Source: CBDCMJ01 sp965218875 (lineage in GTDB: Bacteria; Chloroflexota; Dehalococcoidia; Lucifugimonadales; UBA3495). Taken from it: a DNA stretch of 64,000 nucleotides. How positions within the stretch are numbered: position 1 is the stretch's first letter; each line of letters starts with the position of its first letter. The translations under genes were made by a program, and so were the position numbers. Of this stretch, positions 9,838 through 17,463 are shown piece after piece. The notes under the pieces are model-generated. The model saw nothing but the letters and a program-made list of their open reading frames with translations, searched no databases and had not been told where the DNA came from. Location of the stretch: contig CBDCMJ010000006.1 of assembly GCA_965218875.1 (NCBI GenBank), positions 21,120 to 85,119 of the forward strand, given 5' to 3'.

Positions 9838-10461
9838 CTACCCTCCCCGGCACTCGTCGAGGTCGCTGGCCGACACCTTCTGCACCACGCCGCACAGGGT
9901 CCCGTGGACTCCCTGGATCACCCACCGGGCGCCGGCCCTGGCCCAGCGGTCGGGGTCCAGGGCCCCCAGCACCTTGTCCCACAACCCGTTGGGCTGGTGG
10001 ACGGGAATCAGGGCGTGGAAGACGTGGTGGTCGCCGCCGCCGATGCGGGGGACGGCCAGCACCAGGAGATACCCCTGTTCGGGGTCCAACTCGGGGTGCT
10101 CGTCCAGGGCGGGGTACTCGAAGGTGTACTCCCAGCCCTCGGAGAGGTGCTTCTCACCTCCCCTCACCCGGTAGGTGCTGGTGAGCCAGTCGCCGGTGTC
10201 GGGGTGGCGGATGGCGTAGAACAGGACGTCGGTCTGGCGGCTGAAGATGGGGCGGGCCACGAACTCGCCCTCCTTCTTGCGCTCCACCATCTGCCGGTCG
10301 CGGTTGACCAGGGTGACGGAGTCGGTGTCCCGGGGCGGGGACTGGGCCAGGGCCATGCCGCTCATGGGGATGGCCGTCAGCGCCGCTACCAGCAGCGCCG
10401 CTGCCAGGAGAACCAGCCGCCGGGCGGGCCGGGGTTTCGATCTCTGCGTCAATTCATTCAC
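9838..10461 (-). CDS. Exported protein of unknown function, first gene of left transfer operon
   Basis: A 207-residue protein with a clear signal peptide (basic MNELTQRSKPRPARR, hydrophobic LVLLAAALLVAALTAIPM, cleavage near ALAQ). The mature part has no domain I recognise. It starts with DTDSVTLVNRDRQMVERKKE and carries RHPDTGDWLTSTYRV and a conserved C-terminal half with two cysteines (TLCGVV and DECRGG). It is the first gene after the regulatory leader and abuts the TrbL-like gene. Its conservation in both modules points to an extracytoplasmic role in the transfer apparatus. Confidence 0.7.
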   Translation of the reverse strand: MNELTQRSKPRPARRLVLLAAALLVAALTAIPMSGMALAQSPPRDTDSVTLVNRDRQMVERKKEGEFVARPIFSRQTDVLFYAIRHPDTGDWLTSTYRVRGGEKHLSEGWEYTFEYPALDEHPELDPEQGYLLVLAVPRIGGGDHHVFHALIPVHQPNGLWDKVLGALDPDRWARAGARWVIQGVHGTLCGVVQKVSASDLDECRGG

Positions 10462-10538
10462 CTCGCTGCGGTTTCGGCAGTTGGCGCATCGCCAACGCCG
10501 CAGCAGAGTGTGAACAACTCAGGCCCCGTGCATAACTA

Positions 10539-10572
10539 CCTATAGGGGGGATCATATGACCGCCCCTATAGG
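10539..10572. promoter_or_regulatory. Perfect 10-bp inverted repeat in left operon leader
   Basis: CCTATAGGGG at 10539-10548 is mirrored by CCCCTATAGG at 10563-10572 with a 14-nt spacer. Its near edge lies 78 nt upstream of the ATG at 10461. The right operon has a different perfect inverted repeat at almost exactly this distance. It could be an operator or an mRNA leader hairpin. Confidence 0.6.
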
Positions 10573-10595
10573 CCCTTATGTTGGAGACCCCTTTC

Positions 10596-10619
10596 GTGAT
10601 GTCATTGGGGTGTACAGGG
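10596..10619 (-). promoter_or_regulatory. 24-nt leader box shared with right operon
   Basis: Read on the minus strand this begins CCCTGTACACCCC and ends GACATCAC. It matches 48564-48587 at 22 of 24 positions and sits at the same place relative to the operon start, while surrounding intergenic DNA is less alike. It is a probable binding site of a shared or paralogous regulator. Confidence 0.6.
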
Positions 10620-10855
10620 AAATGACAGCAGTTGCATTTATGCAAGTCGGGTCGTTTTGAACGTGAAATCGGGAGAAATCGCCCCTACAGGAGGTAAAAA
10701 GTGAACACTTTGACTTGCGGGTACGTTCCGGTCGTGAGTTGCATCATCCGTAGCTGGCAACTGCATATTTGCAGGCGGCCGGAGGGGTGGGTCAGTTGCA
10801 TCGGCCCCGTTGAAAAGTGGCAGTTTTGCAAGTCGGCGATGAGGAGGCGTGAGCT

Positions 10856-11698
10856 ATGAGTACGAAGGACCCGGTGTTCGAAAAGAGCCGGAGCATCGAG
10901 GATTTGCAGCACCTGCGGCTGATGGCGCTGCTGGAAGAGATGGTCCGGGACAAGGGGATCATGCGGGCGGCCCAGGAGTTGAACGTGGACCACCGGACGC
11001 TGACCTCGGGACTGGAAACCGGACGGCTGTCCCGGCGGCTGCGCGGCGCGCTGGAAAAGGCGCTACTGGAGGGCGGCGGCTCACCGGCAGCGGAACAGCG
11101 GCAACGCAACGACGAATTGGCCGGGCGGGTAGAGGTTTTGGAAAAGGGAGTGGAGACCTTGGGCCAGGAGATGCACCAGGGGCTGGCCGCCGTGCAGGAC
11201 GAGGTGAAGGCGCTCAGAGACGAGCAGAGCCGGGCGTTGCAGCGCGTTGAATCTCGCCTGGCAAAGGTCGAGGGAGGCGGCGGGGATGCTGAGGAGGAGT
11301 CCGGCCCGGTCGGGCGGCCCCCGCAGCGGAAGACCCGGCTGCGGCGGGAGTTTCCCGAGCTGGCGACCCTGGAGCCTGCCGAGGACGACGAGGACGTGTT
11401 CGGCGACGCTTGGCCGCTGGTTCAGGAGTGGCGGGGGCTGAAGGAGACCCACCCCAGCCGGGGCAGGGGCCTGGACTGGCTGCGGATACAAGAACGGTTC
11501 CTGACGGTGGAACTGGCCCTGCTGGAGGAGCATGGTCTGACCCTGCCGCCGGAGACGTATCCATTGCGTGGGCTGGACCGGGGCGCCCAGGTCAACTGGC
11601 GGCACAAGGCGCTGGTTGACACGGGGCGGGCCAGGAAAAAGCGGGAGATTCTGCTGTGGCCGCTGCGGGTATTGAACCTGGGGACGTGGCGAAAGTAA
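10856..11698 (+). CDS. Coiled-coil DNA-binding-type regulator, left copy
   Basis: A 280-residue protein transcribed away from the left transfer operon; GAGGAGG precedes the ATG. The N-terminal 70 residues (SIEDLQHLRLMALLEEMVRD, then RAAQELNVDHRTLTSGLETG) look like a helix-turn-helix. Residues about 80-145 form a heptad-rich coiled coil. The C-terminal region carries DVFGDAWPLVQEWRG and LLEEHGLTLPPETYPLRGL, which recur almost unchanged in the right copy at 47464-48318. No named family is recognised. Its divergent position and pairing with each module suggest it controls the adjacent operon. Confidence 0.65.
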   Translation: MSTKDPVFEKSRSIEDLQHLRLMALLEEMVRDKGIMRAAQELNVDHRTLTSGLETGRLSRRLRGALEKALLEGGGSPAAEQRQRNDELAGRVEVLEKGVETLGQEMHQGLAAVQDEVKALRDEQSRALQRVESRLAKVEGGGGDAEEESGPVGRPPQRKTRLRREFPELATLEPAEDDEDVFGDAWPLVQEWRGLKETHPSRGRGLDWLRIQERFLTVELALLEEHGLTLPPETYPLRGLDRGAQVNWRHKALVDTGRARKKREILLWPLRVLNLGTWRK

Positions 11699-13078
11699 CC
11701 GGCGGGGGCAGGGGACGGGCTGACAGTTAACTTTTGTTCAACTGGATTGAAATAAACTGAACACTTTGGGCGTCCAGGCTCCCAAACCCTTTCAATCGGC
11801 TGTCGGGCGGGTCGATAATGATTGCGTTGTCAGGCTTTTCCAGTGTTTCCCGCCATAGAAACCTGGGGGTCCTTCCCTCGACCCGGGCTGGACGTTCAGT
11901 CGCCCTTGAGGGAATGCTGCCGCTGCGGATTTGACGTAGCTCTCCGCAAGCAGCGCGGGCCGGTGGTTGGAGTGTTTAAGTCCTTCTTCCTCGGTCCGGT
12001 CCGGCGGTTGGAGTGTTAAGCCCTTCTCCCGCCGGGCGCCGTTCAGCGGTTTGGAGTTGATCGCTCCGGCTGCTGGGCACCCGTCCGCTGGCCGGAGTTA
12101 GTCGCTCCTACCACCGGGCGACGGGAACGGAGCGTTTGACCGCGCTTCGTTCTCACCCAGGCTGAGGCGTTTGCGGGTTCCGCTCGCGGCGTCCCAGCCG
12201 GAACACCTACCCAACTGGAGCGCACGGTACGTTTTAACCAGGACCCAACCCACGGCGGTATCCCAACCCAACGGCACATCATAGTTGTCAGGGAGGTGGC
12301 AGACAGAAGCAGAACGGCTTTTCCGGCATCCCTATCCCGGGCGCGGAACCTCTAACTCACGGCGCATCATCGTTTGCAGGAGGTGGCAGACGGAAACAGG
12401 ACGGCATCCCGGATTCCCTTACCCTTCGGACTGACTCTCCTGCGGAGCGGCTGAAACGCTTCGCTTGACCTTCACTTTGCGGTCGGAACGGACAACTAGC
12501 TCCGGCCGCTTCCCCACACGGCTGCGGCGCAGTTGCCAGACACAGGCAGCGGCACCGCAGGTTTCACACGCTCCGGTCCGTCGGCAACGACAGCAGGCCG
12601 GACGCTTACCGTTGCAACGCAGTTTCCATCGGGCGGTGGTTCACAGAGTAGCCACGGGCCGGACTGCGTTCATCTCCCTTCCCCTCTCCTAGCAGTTTCC
12701 CAGGGATGACACCCTGGCCGAACTGCGTCTTTCATCAACCCCCAAACGGCGTTTCCATTTCCGGCGCCAGACCCAGGGCGCATTGCATCCAGCGCCAGGC
12801 CCGTTGTGCGGCCTGACGGACAAGACCCTGGGCGAACTGCGTCTTGCGCCAACCCCCCAAACCGGCGTTCTCCGTTGCCTGTCTCACCTTGGACGGAGTG
12901 CGTCCGGCGCCGGGCGACGCAGCAACGTCTTCCAATCTGCTACGGAACGGTTGGAGGAACAGACGAACTAGCAGGAACTCAAGGCCCGTCGCCCTGTGGT
13001 GACGAGGCAGCAACCAAGGGCGGCCGGATGTGCCGCAGACCGACAACTGAATAACTGAAAATCCACAACTTGAAAACG
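11699..13078. repeat. Repeat-rich non-coding array, left copy
   Basis: About 1.4 kb without a credible gene. It contains an imperfect 42-nt tandem repeat (11960-12168), a pair of units about 88 nt apart built around GGAGGTGGCAGAC (12292 and 12380), and a pair about 114 nt apart starting ACCCTGG (12711 and 12825). The segment 12440-12920 is recognisably similar, inverted, to 46437-46770 in the right module. For example CGGCACCGCA, CACGCTCCGGTC and AGGCCGGACGCTTA-type words recur in the same order. Possible roles are an origin with iterons, a transfer origin or a structured RNA. Confidence 0.55.
11960..12168. repeat. Five imperfect tandem repeats of about 42 nt
   Basis: Units begin near 11960, 12001, 12043, 12085 and 12127. 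Units 1 and 2 share GGTTGGAGTGTT, and units 2-4 share a CCGGGCGCCGT-like end. Within each unit a GGAGT-type word is followed by a CTCC or CTTC word that could pair with it. The repeats are too divergent for a CRISPR array. Confidence 0.55.
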
Positions 13079-13113
13079 AGCGGGGTCGTCCTCATCGCGA
13101 GGGCGGCCCCGCT
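13079..13113 (+). terminator. GC-rich hairpin upstream of the four-XRE gene
   Basis: The arms AGCGGGGTCGTCCTC and GAGGGCGGCCCCGCT form a 15-bp stem with two G-U pairs, followed by TTTCTGTGTTT. It ends 23 nt before the next start codon and belongs to the hairpin family seen in the DNA-processing operon. It could terminate transcription from the left or act as a 5' leader element. Confidence 0.6.
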
Positions 13114-13136
13114 TTCTGTGTTTCGGAGGAAGCGAT

Positions 13137-14345
13137 ATGAAGGCGATCACCAACATCAGTACCAACGACACCAAGGCAAGCTTCGACACCAACACGAACC
13201 CCGCAACGGCGGCGCCACAGGGACACACCAAGGGCAAGCCCGAGAGCGAGCTTCGGGCTGCCGCCCGGCGGCACGGCCTCAACCTGAAGGAACTGGCGGT
13301 GAAGATGGGCGTGAACTACGGCTACCTGTCCTCGGTGGCCAGCGGGCGCCGGCCCTGGACTCCCCTGCTGCGGGAGAGGGCCACGGCGGTCCTGGGCGAG
13401 GTCCCGGGGCAGGGCATCGTCTACCGCCAGGGCGGCCTCGTGGAAGGGGAGAGCACCTGCATCCGGGAGCGCGCCCGCGAGCTGGGCCTGAGCCAGAAGA
13501 ACCTGGCCCAGCGGGTGGGGGTGTCGGTCGGCTACATGTCAGAGGTGGCGCGGGGCCGGAAGAACATGAGCCCGGCGGTCCAGGCGCGGGTCGAGAAGGT
13601 GCTGGGCGGTCCGGTGAAGATCGCGCCCGCCAGTTGCGCCAACCGGCAGGACGGAAGGGTGAAAGGGAGGGGTCAGAGCAGCTACATCCGGGAGCGGGCC
13701 CGCGAGCAGGGCATGAGCCTCAAGGGCCTGGCGGAACACGTGGGGGTGTCTCGCGGCTACATGACCCAGGTGTCCCGGGGCGAAAGGAGCATGAGCCCGG
13801 CGGTCCAGGCGCGGGTGGAGGAGGCGCTGGATGCGCCCGCCAGGGTAGAACCCGCCCAGCCTCCTACCGTCGATCCGCGCGCCCTGTGGGACCGGATGGA
13901 AGCCCATGACATCAGCCAGAACGAGACCGCCCGGCTGGCCGGCATCAGCTCCGGTCATCTCTCCCAGATCATGAACGGCCAGCGAAACCCGTCGGGGGAG
14001 GTCCTGGCGAAGCTGCACGGGGTGCTGTTCCAGCCGTCGGCGGCGGAACTGGTAGTCCCCGCCGAGGTGAAGGTGATGGCCTGGAAGAAGGGCGGGCGCA
14101 ACGGCGTGGTGGTGCGCGGCGCCGGTGGGCCGGGTGCCGGTGGCAATCAGCCTGGCGGCGGCACAATCCGTATCGGCGGCCGGGTGCCCTGGGGCGCCGA
14201 GGTGGAGTACGCCTACCGCGCCGGTTACGACAGCCGGGGCCAGGTGTCGGTGACCCACGTCGTGGACGAGCGGGGCTATGGCCGGATGTTGACCCAGCCG
14301 GAGCCGTCCGGCGCCGGTCCCGGGGAGGACCGGACCGGCGTCTGA
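13137..14345 (+). CDS. Protein with four XRE-type HTH domains
   Basis: A 402-residue protein; GGAGGAAGCGAT precedes the ATG. Four XRE/Cro-type domains lie at about residues 37-87, 107-157, 183-233 and 248-297. Each shows the pattern LxxLAxxxGVxxGYxSxVxxGxR, and domains 2 and 3 are nearly identical (IRERARELGLS and IRERAREQGMS; both end in MSPAVQARVE). An Asn/Thr-rich tail precedes domain 1 and a Gly-rich region follows domain 4. XRE proteins normally carry one such domain. Four in series suggest binding to repeated sites; the neighbouring array at 11.7-13.0 kb is an obvious candidate target, but this is inference. Confidence 0.85.
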   Translation: MKAITNISTNDTKASFDTNTNPATAAPQGHTKGKPESELRAAARRHGLNLKELAVKMGVNYGYLSSVASGRRPWTPLLRERATAVLGEVPGQGIVYRQGGLVEGESTCIRERARELGLSQKNLAQRVGVSVGYMSEVARGRKNMSPAVQARVEKVLGGPVKIAPASCANRQDGRVKGRGQSSYIRERAREQGMSLKGLAEHVGVSRGYMTQVSRGERSMSPAVQARVEEALDAPARVEPAQPPTVDPRALWDRMEAHDISQNETARLAGISSGHLSQIMNGQRNPSGEVLAKLHGVLFQPSAAELVVPAEVKVMAWKKGGRNGVVVRGAGGPGAGGNQPGGGTIRIGGRVPWGAEVEYAYRAGYDSRGQVSVTHVVDERGYGRMLTQPEPSGAGPGEDRTGV

Positions 14346-14381
14346 GCGCGGCTACAGGGAGCGACCGACCGTCACGTGAAA

Positions 14382-14416
14382 GGGGAGACCGGCGTCGCAG
14401 CGACGCCGGTCTCCCC
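14382..14416. terminator. Perfect 16-bp hairpin between convergent genes
   Basis: GGGGAGACCGGCGTCG (14382-14397) is mirrored by CGACGCCGGTCTCCCC (14401-14416) with a 3-nt loop. It lies between the ends of the four-XRE gene (plus) and the TPR gene (minus), as expected of a bidirectional terminator, although no long T-run follows. Confidence 0.65.
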
Positions 14417-14452
14417 AAGATTCTCTGTCACGGGGTCTGTTCCGCTGCCGGG

Positions 14453-15889
14453 TCAACTTTCATCTCCTTCCGCCTCCGCCTCCTCCAGGGCCTGCTGCCT
14501 CTCTTCTATGACGGAGGTGTCGTCCGGGTCCAGGCGGATGACCTCATCGTAGTCCCGTACCGCCTTGTCCGGCTCCCCCAGGTCGAGGTACAGGACCGCC
14601 CGGTTGCGCAGGGACTCGATGTTGTCCGGGTCCAGGGCGATGGCCCGCCCGAAGTCCTCCACCGCCTCCTGGAGTTCGTCCAGCTCGGCGTGGGCGCACC
14701 CTCTCATGTAGTACGCCGCCGGGTCGTCCGGGGTGAGCTGGACCAGCCGGTCGCAGTCCTGGAGCGCCTCCCGGTGCTCCCCCAGCGTGGTGCGGGCGAA
14801 TCCCCTCGCCAGGTATGCGCCGGCGTTGTCCGGGTCGATGCCGATGATTGCGTTGAAGTCTCCGATGGCACCCTCGTACCGGTCCAGGTGCATCTGGGCC
14901 AGTCCCCTGCTGTAAAGGACGGTAGTGTCACCAGGGTCCCGGTCGATGACCCTGGTGTAGTCCTCTACCGCCAGCTCGTGTTGCTCCAGGCCGGTGTGGG
15001 CCATCCCCCTGGCCATGAGGGTCTCGCCGTTGCCAGGATCGACGGCCAGGGACCGGTCGAAGTCCCCCATCGCCTCGTCGTAACGGCCCAGGTTGCCGAG
15101 GGCGACGCCCCTGCCGCGCAGCGCGGGGGCGCTGTCGGGGTCAAGGGCGATGACCGCATCGAAGTCCTCCAGGGCACCCTGGAGGTCCCCGAGATTGAGG
15201 TTGGTGATGCCACGGGCGTAGTAGGCCAGGCCGTAGTTCTCTTCCAGCTCGATGGCGGCGTCCAAGTCGTGGATGGCCTGCTCCGGCTCGCCGAGGTCGC
15301 GGTATACCAGCCCCCGGTTGTAGTGGGCGACGGCCAGGCCGGGCTCCAGCTCGATGGCCCGGCTCAGGTCCTCCACCGCCAGCAGGGGTTCTCCCATCTC
15401 GGCGTAGGTCAACCCCCGGTTGTACCAGGAGCCGGCGTTGTCGGGTGCCAGGAGGACGGCCACGTCGAAATCGCTGATCGCCCCGGTCAGGTTGCCCAAC
15501 TGGGCGTGGCACGCCCCCCGGTTGTAGTGGGCCACGGCATCGCCGGGGGCCAGGCGGAGGGCGTTGTCGTAGTCCTCCACCGCCCTACCGGGCTCCCCCA
15601 GTTCGAAATAGGCGCGGGCTCTCTCGAAGTAGGCGTCCGCGTTGTCGGGGTCCAGGGCGATGATCCTGTCGTTGTCCTCCGCCGCCTGGCGGTGGTTCCC
15701 CATTTCGCTGTATGCCAGCCCCCTGGCGGCCAGGGCTTCGGTATCGTGAGGATTCGCCCTGACCTGTTCCGTCAGACCCTCGATCATCCGCCGAAGACCC
15801 TCGCTGCCCGCGGCGTCCATCATCCTGCGGAATTCGCGGTAGTCCCCCGACGGCTCCCCCTGGTCCATCCCGCCGTATTCCCCGGCCAT
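14453..15889 (-). CDS. Protein of 12 tetratricopeptide repeats
   Basis: A 478-residue protein; GGAGGAGCATC precedes the chosen ATG at 15889. After about 50 residues come twelve consecutive 34-residue TPRs, each with the A-Y/H-x-x-R-G, G/A and P-D/G-N signatures (for example YNRGLTYAEMGEPLLAVEDL). An acidic tail ends EAEGDES. No signal peptide is seen, so it is probably a cytoplasmic protein-interaction scaffold. It faces the four-XRE gene across a strong hairpin and lies downstream of the free-standing alpha C-terminal domain gene, possibly in the same transcript. Confidence 0.85.
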   Translation of the reverse strand: MAGEYGGMDQGEPSGDYREFRRMMDAAGSEGLRRMIEGLTEQVRANPHDTEALAARGLAYSEMGNHRQAAEDNDRIIALDPDNADAYFERARAYFELGEPGRAVEDYDNALRLAPGDAVAHYNRGACHAQLGNLTGAISDFDVAVLLAPDNAGSWYNRGLTYAEMGEPLLAVEDLSRAIELEPGLAVAHYNRGLVYRDLGEPEQAIHDLDAAIELEENYGLAYYARGITNLNLGDLQGALEDFDAVIALDPDSAPALRGRGVALGNLGRYDEAMGDFDRSLAVDPGNGETLMARGMAHTGLEQHELAVEDYTRVIDRDPGDTTVLYSRGLAQMHLDRYEGAIGDFNAIIGIDPDNAGAYLARGFARTTLGEHREALQDCDRLVQLTPDDPAAYYMRGCAHAELDELQEAVEDFGRAIALDPDNIESLRNRAVLYLDLGEPDKAVRDYDEVIRLDPDDTSVIEERQQALEEAEAEGDES

Positions 15890-16004
15890 GATGCTCCTCC
15901 CGTATGTCTGGGTATCCCGCTTTCGGGCAGGTGCCCTGCTGCGGGAATGGCTCCTTTTGCCAGTGCTGAATGCCTGTTGCCGAGATGTGTGGCTTGAAGG
16001 GGTG

Positions 16005-16211
16005 TCACGAGCCACTGCCGGGATTCGTGAAGCCACGTTCAGCCAGCCGGTGTTTCAGTTCCTCCAGCGACTTTGCGCCAAAGTTGCGTATCTTCAGGAG
16101 GTCTTCCTCCTGCTCCTGCAGAACCTCGCCTACCGTGTGAATCCGGGCGCTCATCAGGCAGTTGTACGTCCGGGGTGACAGCATCAGTTCCTTGATGTGC
16201 GTCTGGTACAT
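16005..16211 (-). CDS. Free-standing RNA polymerase alpha C-terminal domain
   Basis: The ATG at 16211, with a purine-rich AGGAAAGGGAG upstream, gives 68 residues that are essentially only an RpoA C-terminal domain. LSPRTYNCLMSARIHTVGEV and LLKIRNFGAKSLEELKHRL fit the alpha-CTD pattern. The DNA-contact positions of the E. coli domain are kept: R14 (R265), N17 (N268), G45 (G296), K47 (K298) and S48 (S299). The N-terminal assembly domain is absent. Such a domain could bind UP elements or activators without being part of the polymerase. An upstream in-frame ATG at 16277 would add 22 unrelated residues. Confidence 0.85.
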   Translation of the reverse strand: MYQTHIKELMLSPRTYNCLMSARIHTVGEVLQEQEEDLLKIRNFGAKSLEELKHRLAERGFTNPGSGS

Positions 16212-16635
16212 GGCCACTCCCTTTCCTCCAGTGGTAACGAGCCTATTCCAGCAGTAGCAAACGGAACCTGCGGACACGGTTGTCAGGTGTGGGCAGATCC
16301 GGCTCGTGGCACGGACGTCAATCTGTCCCTACCAGCGGGAGCTCAGCCCCGGCGACGCGCCGGTCTGTCCCCTGGCCGCTTCTCTCCGCCTGGGTGGGCT
16401 ACATTCAGTCCCGTCAGGGGACTGATGCGAACCATGCCGCATCTATTATGATGGTGCAGCAGTTCCGTTAAAGCAACGCCGGTTGGTCAGTCGGCGCGCT
16501 GCTGGCATGGGTGGGAACCAGGGGTGAAAGGGGGAACGGAGCCTTTTTGCTACCGGCCATGAAGACCAGGGACGCTCCGGTCTCCGGTGGATCGCCCGTT
16601 TGTGGGGGCTTTTTGGCGTTTCGGCCCCGCCGATC
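16212..16635. other. Intergenic region without gene
   Basis: This 424-nt gap lies between two minus-strand genes. The only distinct structure is a small hairpin, TCAGTCCC (16405-16412) with GGGACTGA (16418-16425). The AT-richer stretch near 16438-16450 could contain a promoter for the alpha-CTD gene, but none is clear. Confidence 0.5.
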
Positions 16636-16980
16636 TCAGCGGCCTGGCCGGCCGGCGGCTTTCCTGCTGGGGCTGCGGTGCTGGCTTGGGACCGCTGGGG
16701 CGGGTATCTCACGCCGCGTTTCTTCCCGGACTGTCCACGCAGTGAACAGGTGAGCTAGGCCCAACTCTTCGGCCAGCTCCAGCAGCGCCACCAGGTGTCG
16801 CCAGTTGGGCCGCACCCCCTTGTCCTTCCAGCGTCTCAGGTTGAGGGCGGACGTTCCCAGGCGGCGGGCCAACTCCGCCCACGACAGGCCGGACTCCTCC
16901 TTGAACCGCTCCAGGCGCCGGGGGAAGTCGTCGGGAAAGACGTAGACTATTCTGCTGTGGCGGGTGTGCTGTCGCGGCAT
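16636..16980 (-). CDS. Small HTH protein of the FPxRLxxFK family (copy 1)
   Basis: A 114-residue protein; GGGAGG precedes the ATG at 16980. The core FPDDFPRRLERFKEESGLSW, then AELARRLGTSALNLRRWKDKG, is an XRE-like helix-turn-helix in which the usual spacing is preceded by a conserved F-P-x-x-F-P-x-R-L stretch. A leucine-rich helix and a Pro/Arg tail follow. The same architecture recurs at 59284-59601, 59606-59881 and 59916-60227, so this is a distant member of the right-end regulator family. Its target is unknown. Confidence 0.75.
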   Translation of the reverse strand: MPRQHTRHSRIVYVFPDDFPRRLERFKEESGLSWAELARRLGTSALNLRRWKDKGVRPNWRHLVALLELAEELGLAHLFTAWTVREETRREIPAPAVPSQHRSPSRKAAGRPGR

Positions 16981-17463
16981 CCAGCCGGTCCTCCCGGAGG
17001 ACAATAGAGAGATTCTCCAGATGGAAACGGCCAAGCTGACCGCGGTGCGGTGCACGAGCGCCAACTCCCTGACTGTCCCCGGAGCGTCGAGGAAACCTGA
17101 AATCAGGGGAGGTAAGTGTCCTCCCATGAGTCATCCATGTATGTTGGCTTTAAGGTTTCCCGTGGCAACTCCGCTCAGGAGTGCCAGTTTGTTCTGGGAT
17201 GTGTTGCGCTGGTCGAGCAGTTCCCGCACAAAAGCGGGGTTGAGGTACACCTTCGGCGAGAGGCGCCTGCGCGGCATTTCGCCTGCTCCTTCCCAGCGGG
17301 GTCCGCCTCGCCGAAGGTGGAAACTTGGGGACCCATGCAGGACTGCCGGCGTAGAGGGAGCCGTCGCTATTAGCTTCGGCGCCCTCTACCGCTCCATGTG
17401 TGCGGCCCCTTTTTGCGTCTTCAGGCCCCGCGGTCGCAGCCGCCTCACCGGCACACCGCCTCC
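16981..17463. other. Intergenic region without gene
   Basis: These 483 nt lie downstream of the giant surface-protein gene and upstream of the HTH gene, both on the minus strand. No credible coding frame is present. The stretch next to 16980 contains the ribosome-binding site of the HTH gene. No clear terminator was found after the stop at 17464. Confidence 0.45.

Larger units (their letters stand above)
10462..10855. promoter_or_regulatory. Divergent control region between left transfer operon and its regulator
   Basis: These 394 nt contain no gene and separate two divergent genes. They hold a perfect inverted repeat (10539-10572), a box shared with the right module (10596-10619), the decamer CCCCTACAGG (10682-10691; its reverse complement is at 48426-48435), GTTGCATTT (10631-10639, also at 48417-48425) and repeated TTTGCAAGTCGG-type words. 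These shared words make it the likely promoter/operator region of both flanking transcripts. Confidence 0.6.

Noticed and set aside
11960..12168. 42-nt tandem repeats as a CRISPR array
   Set aside because: Units are contiguous and divergent, with no constant repeat alternating with unique spacers, and no cas genes are present.
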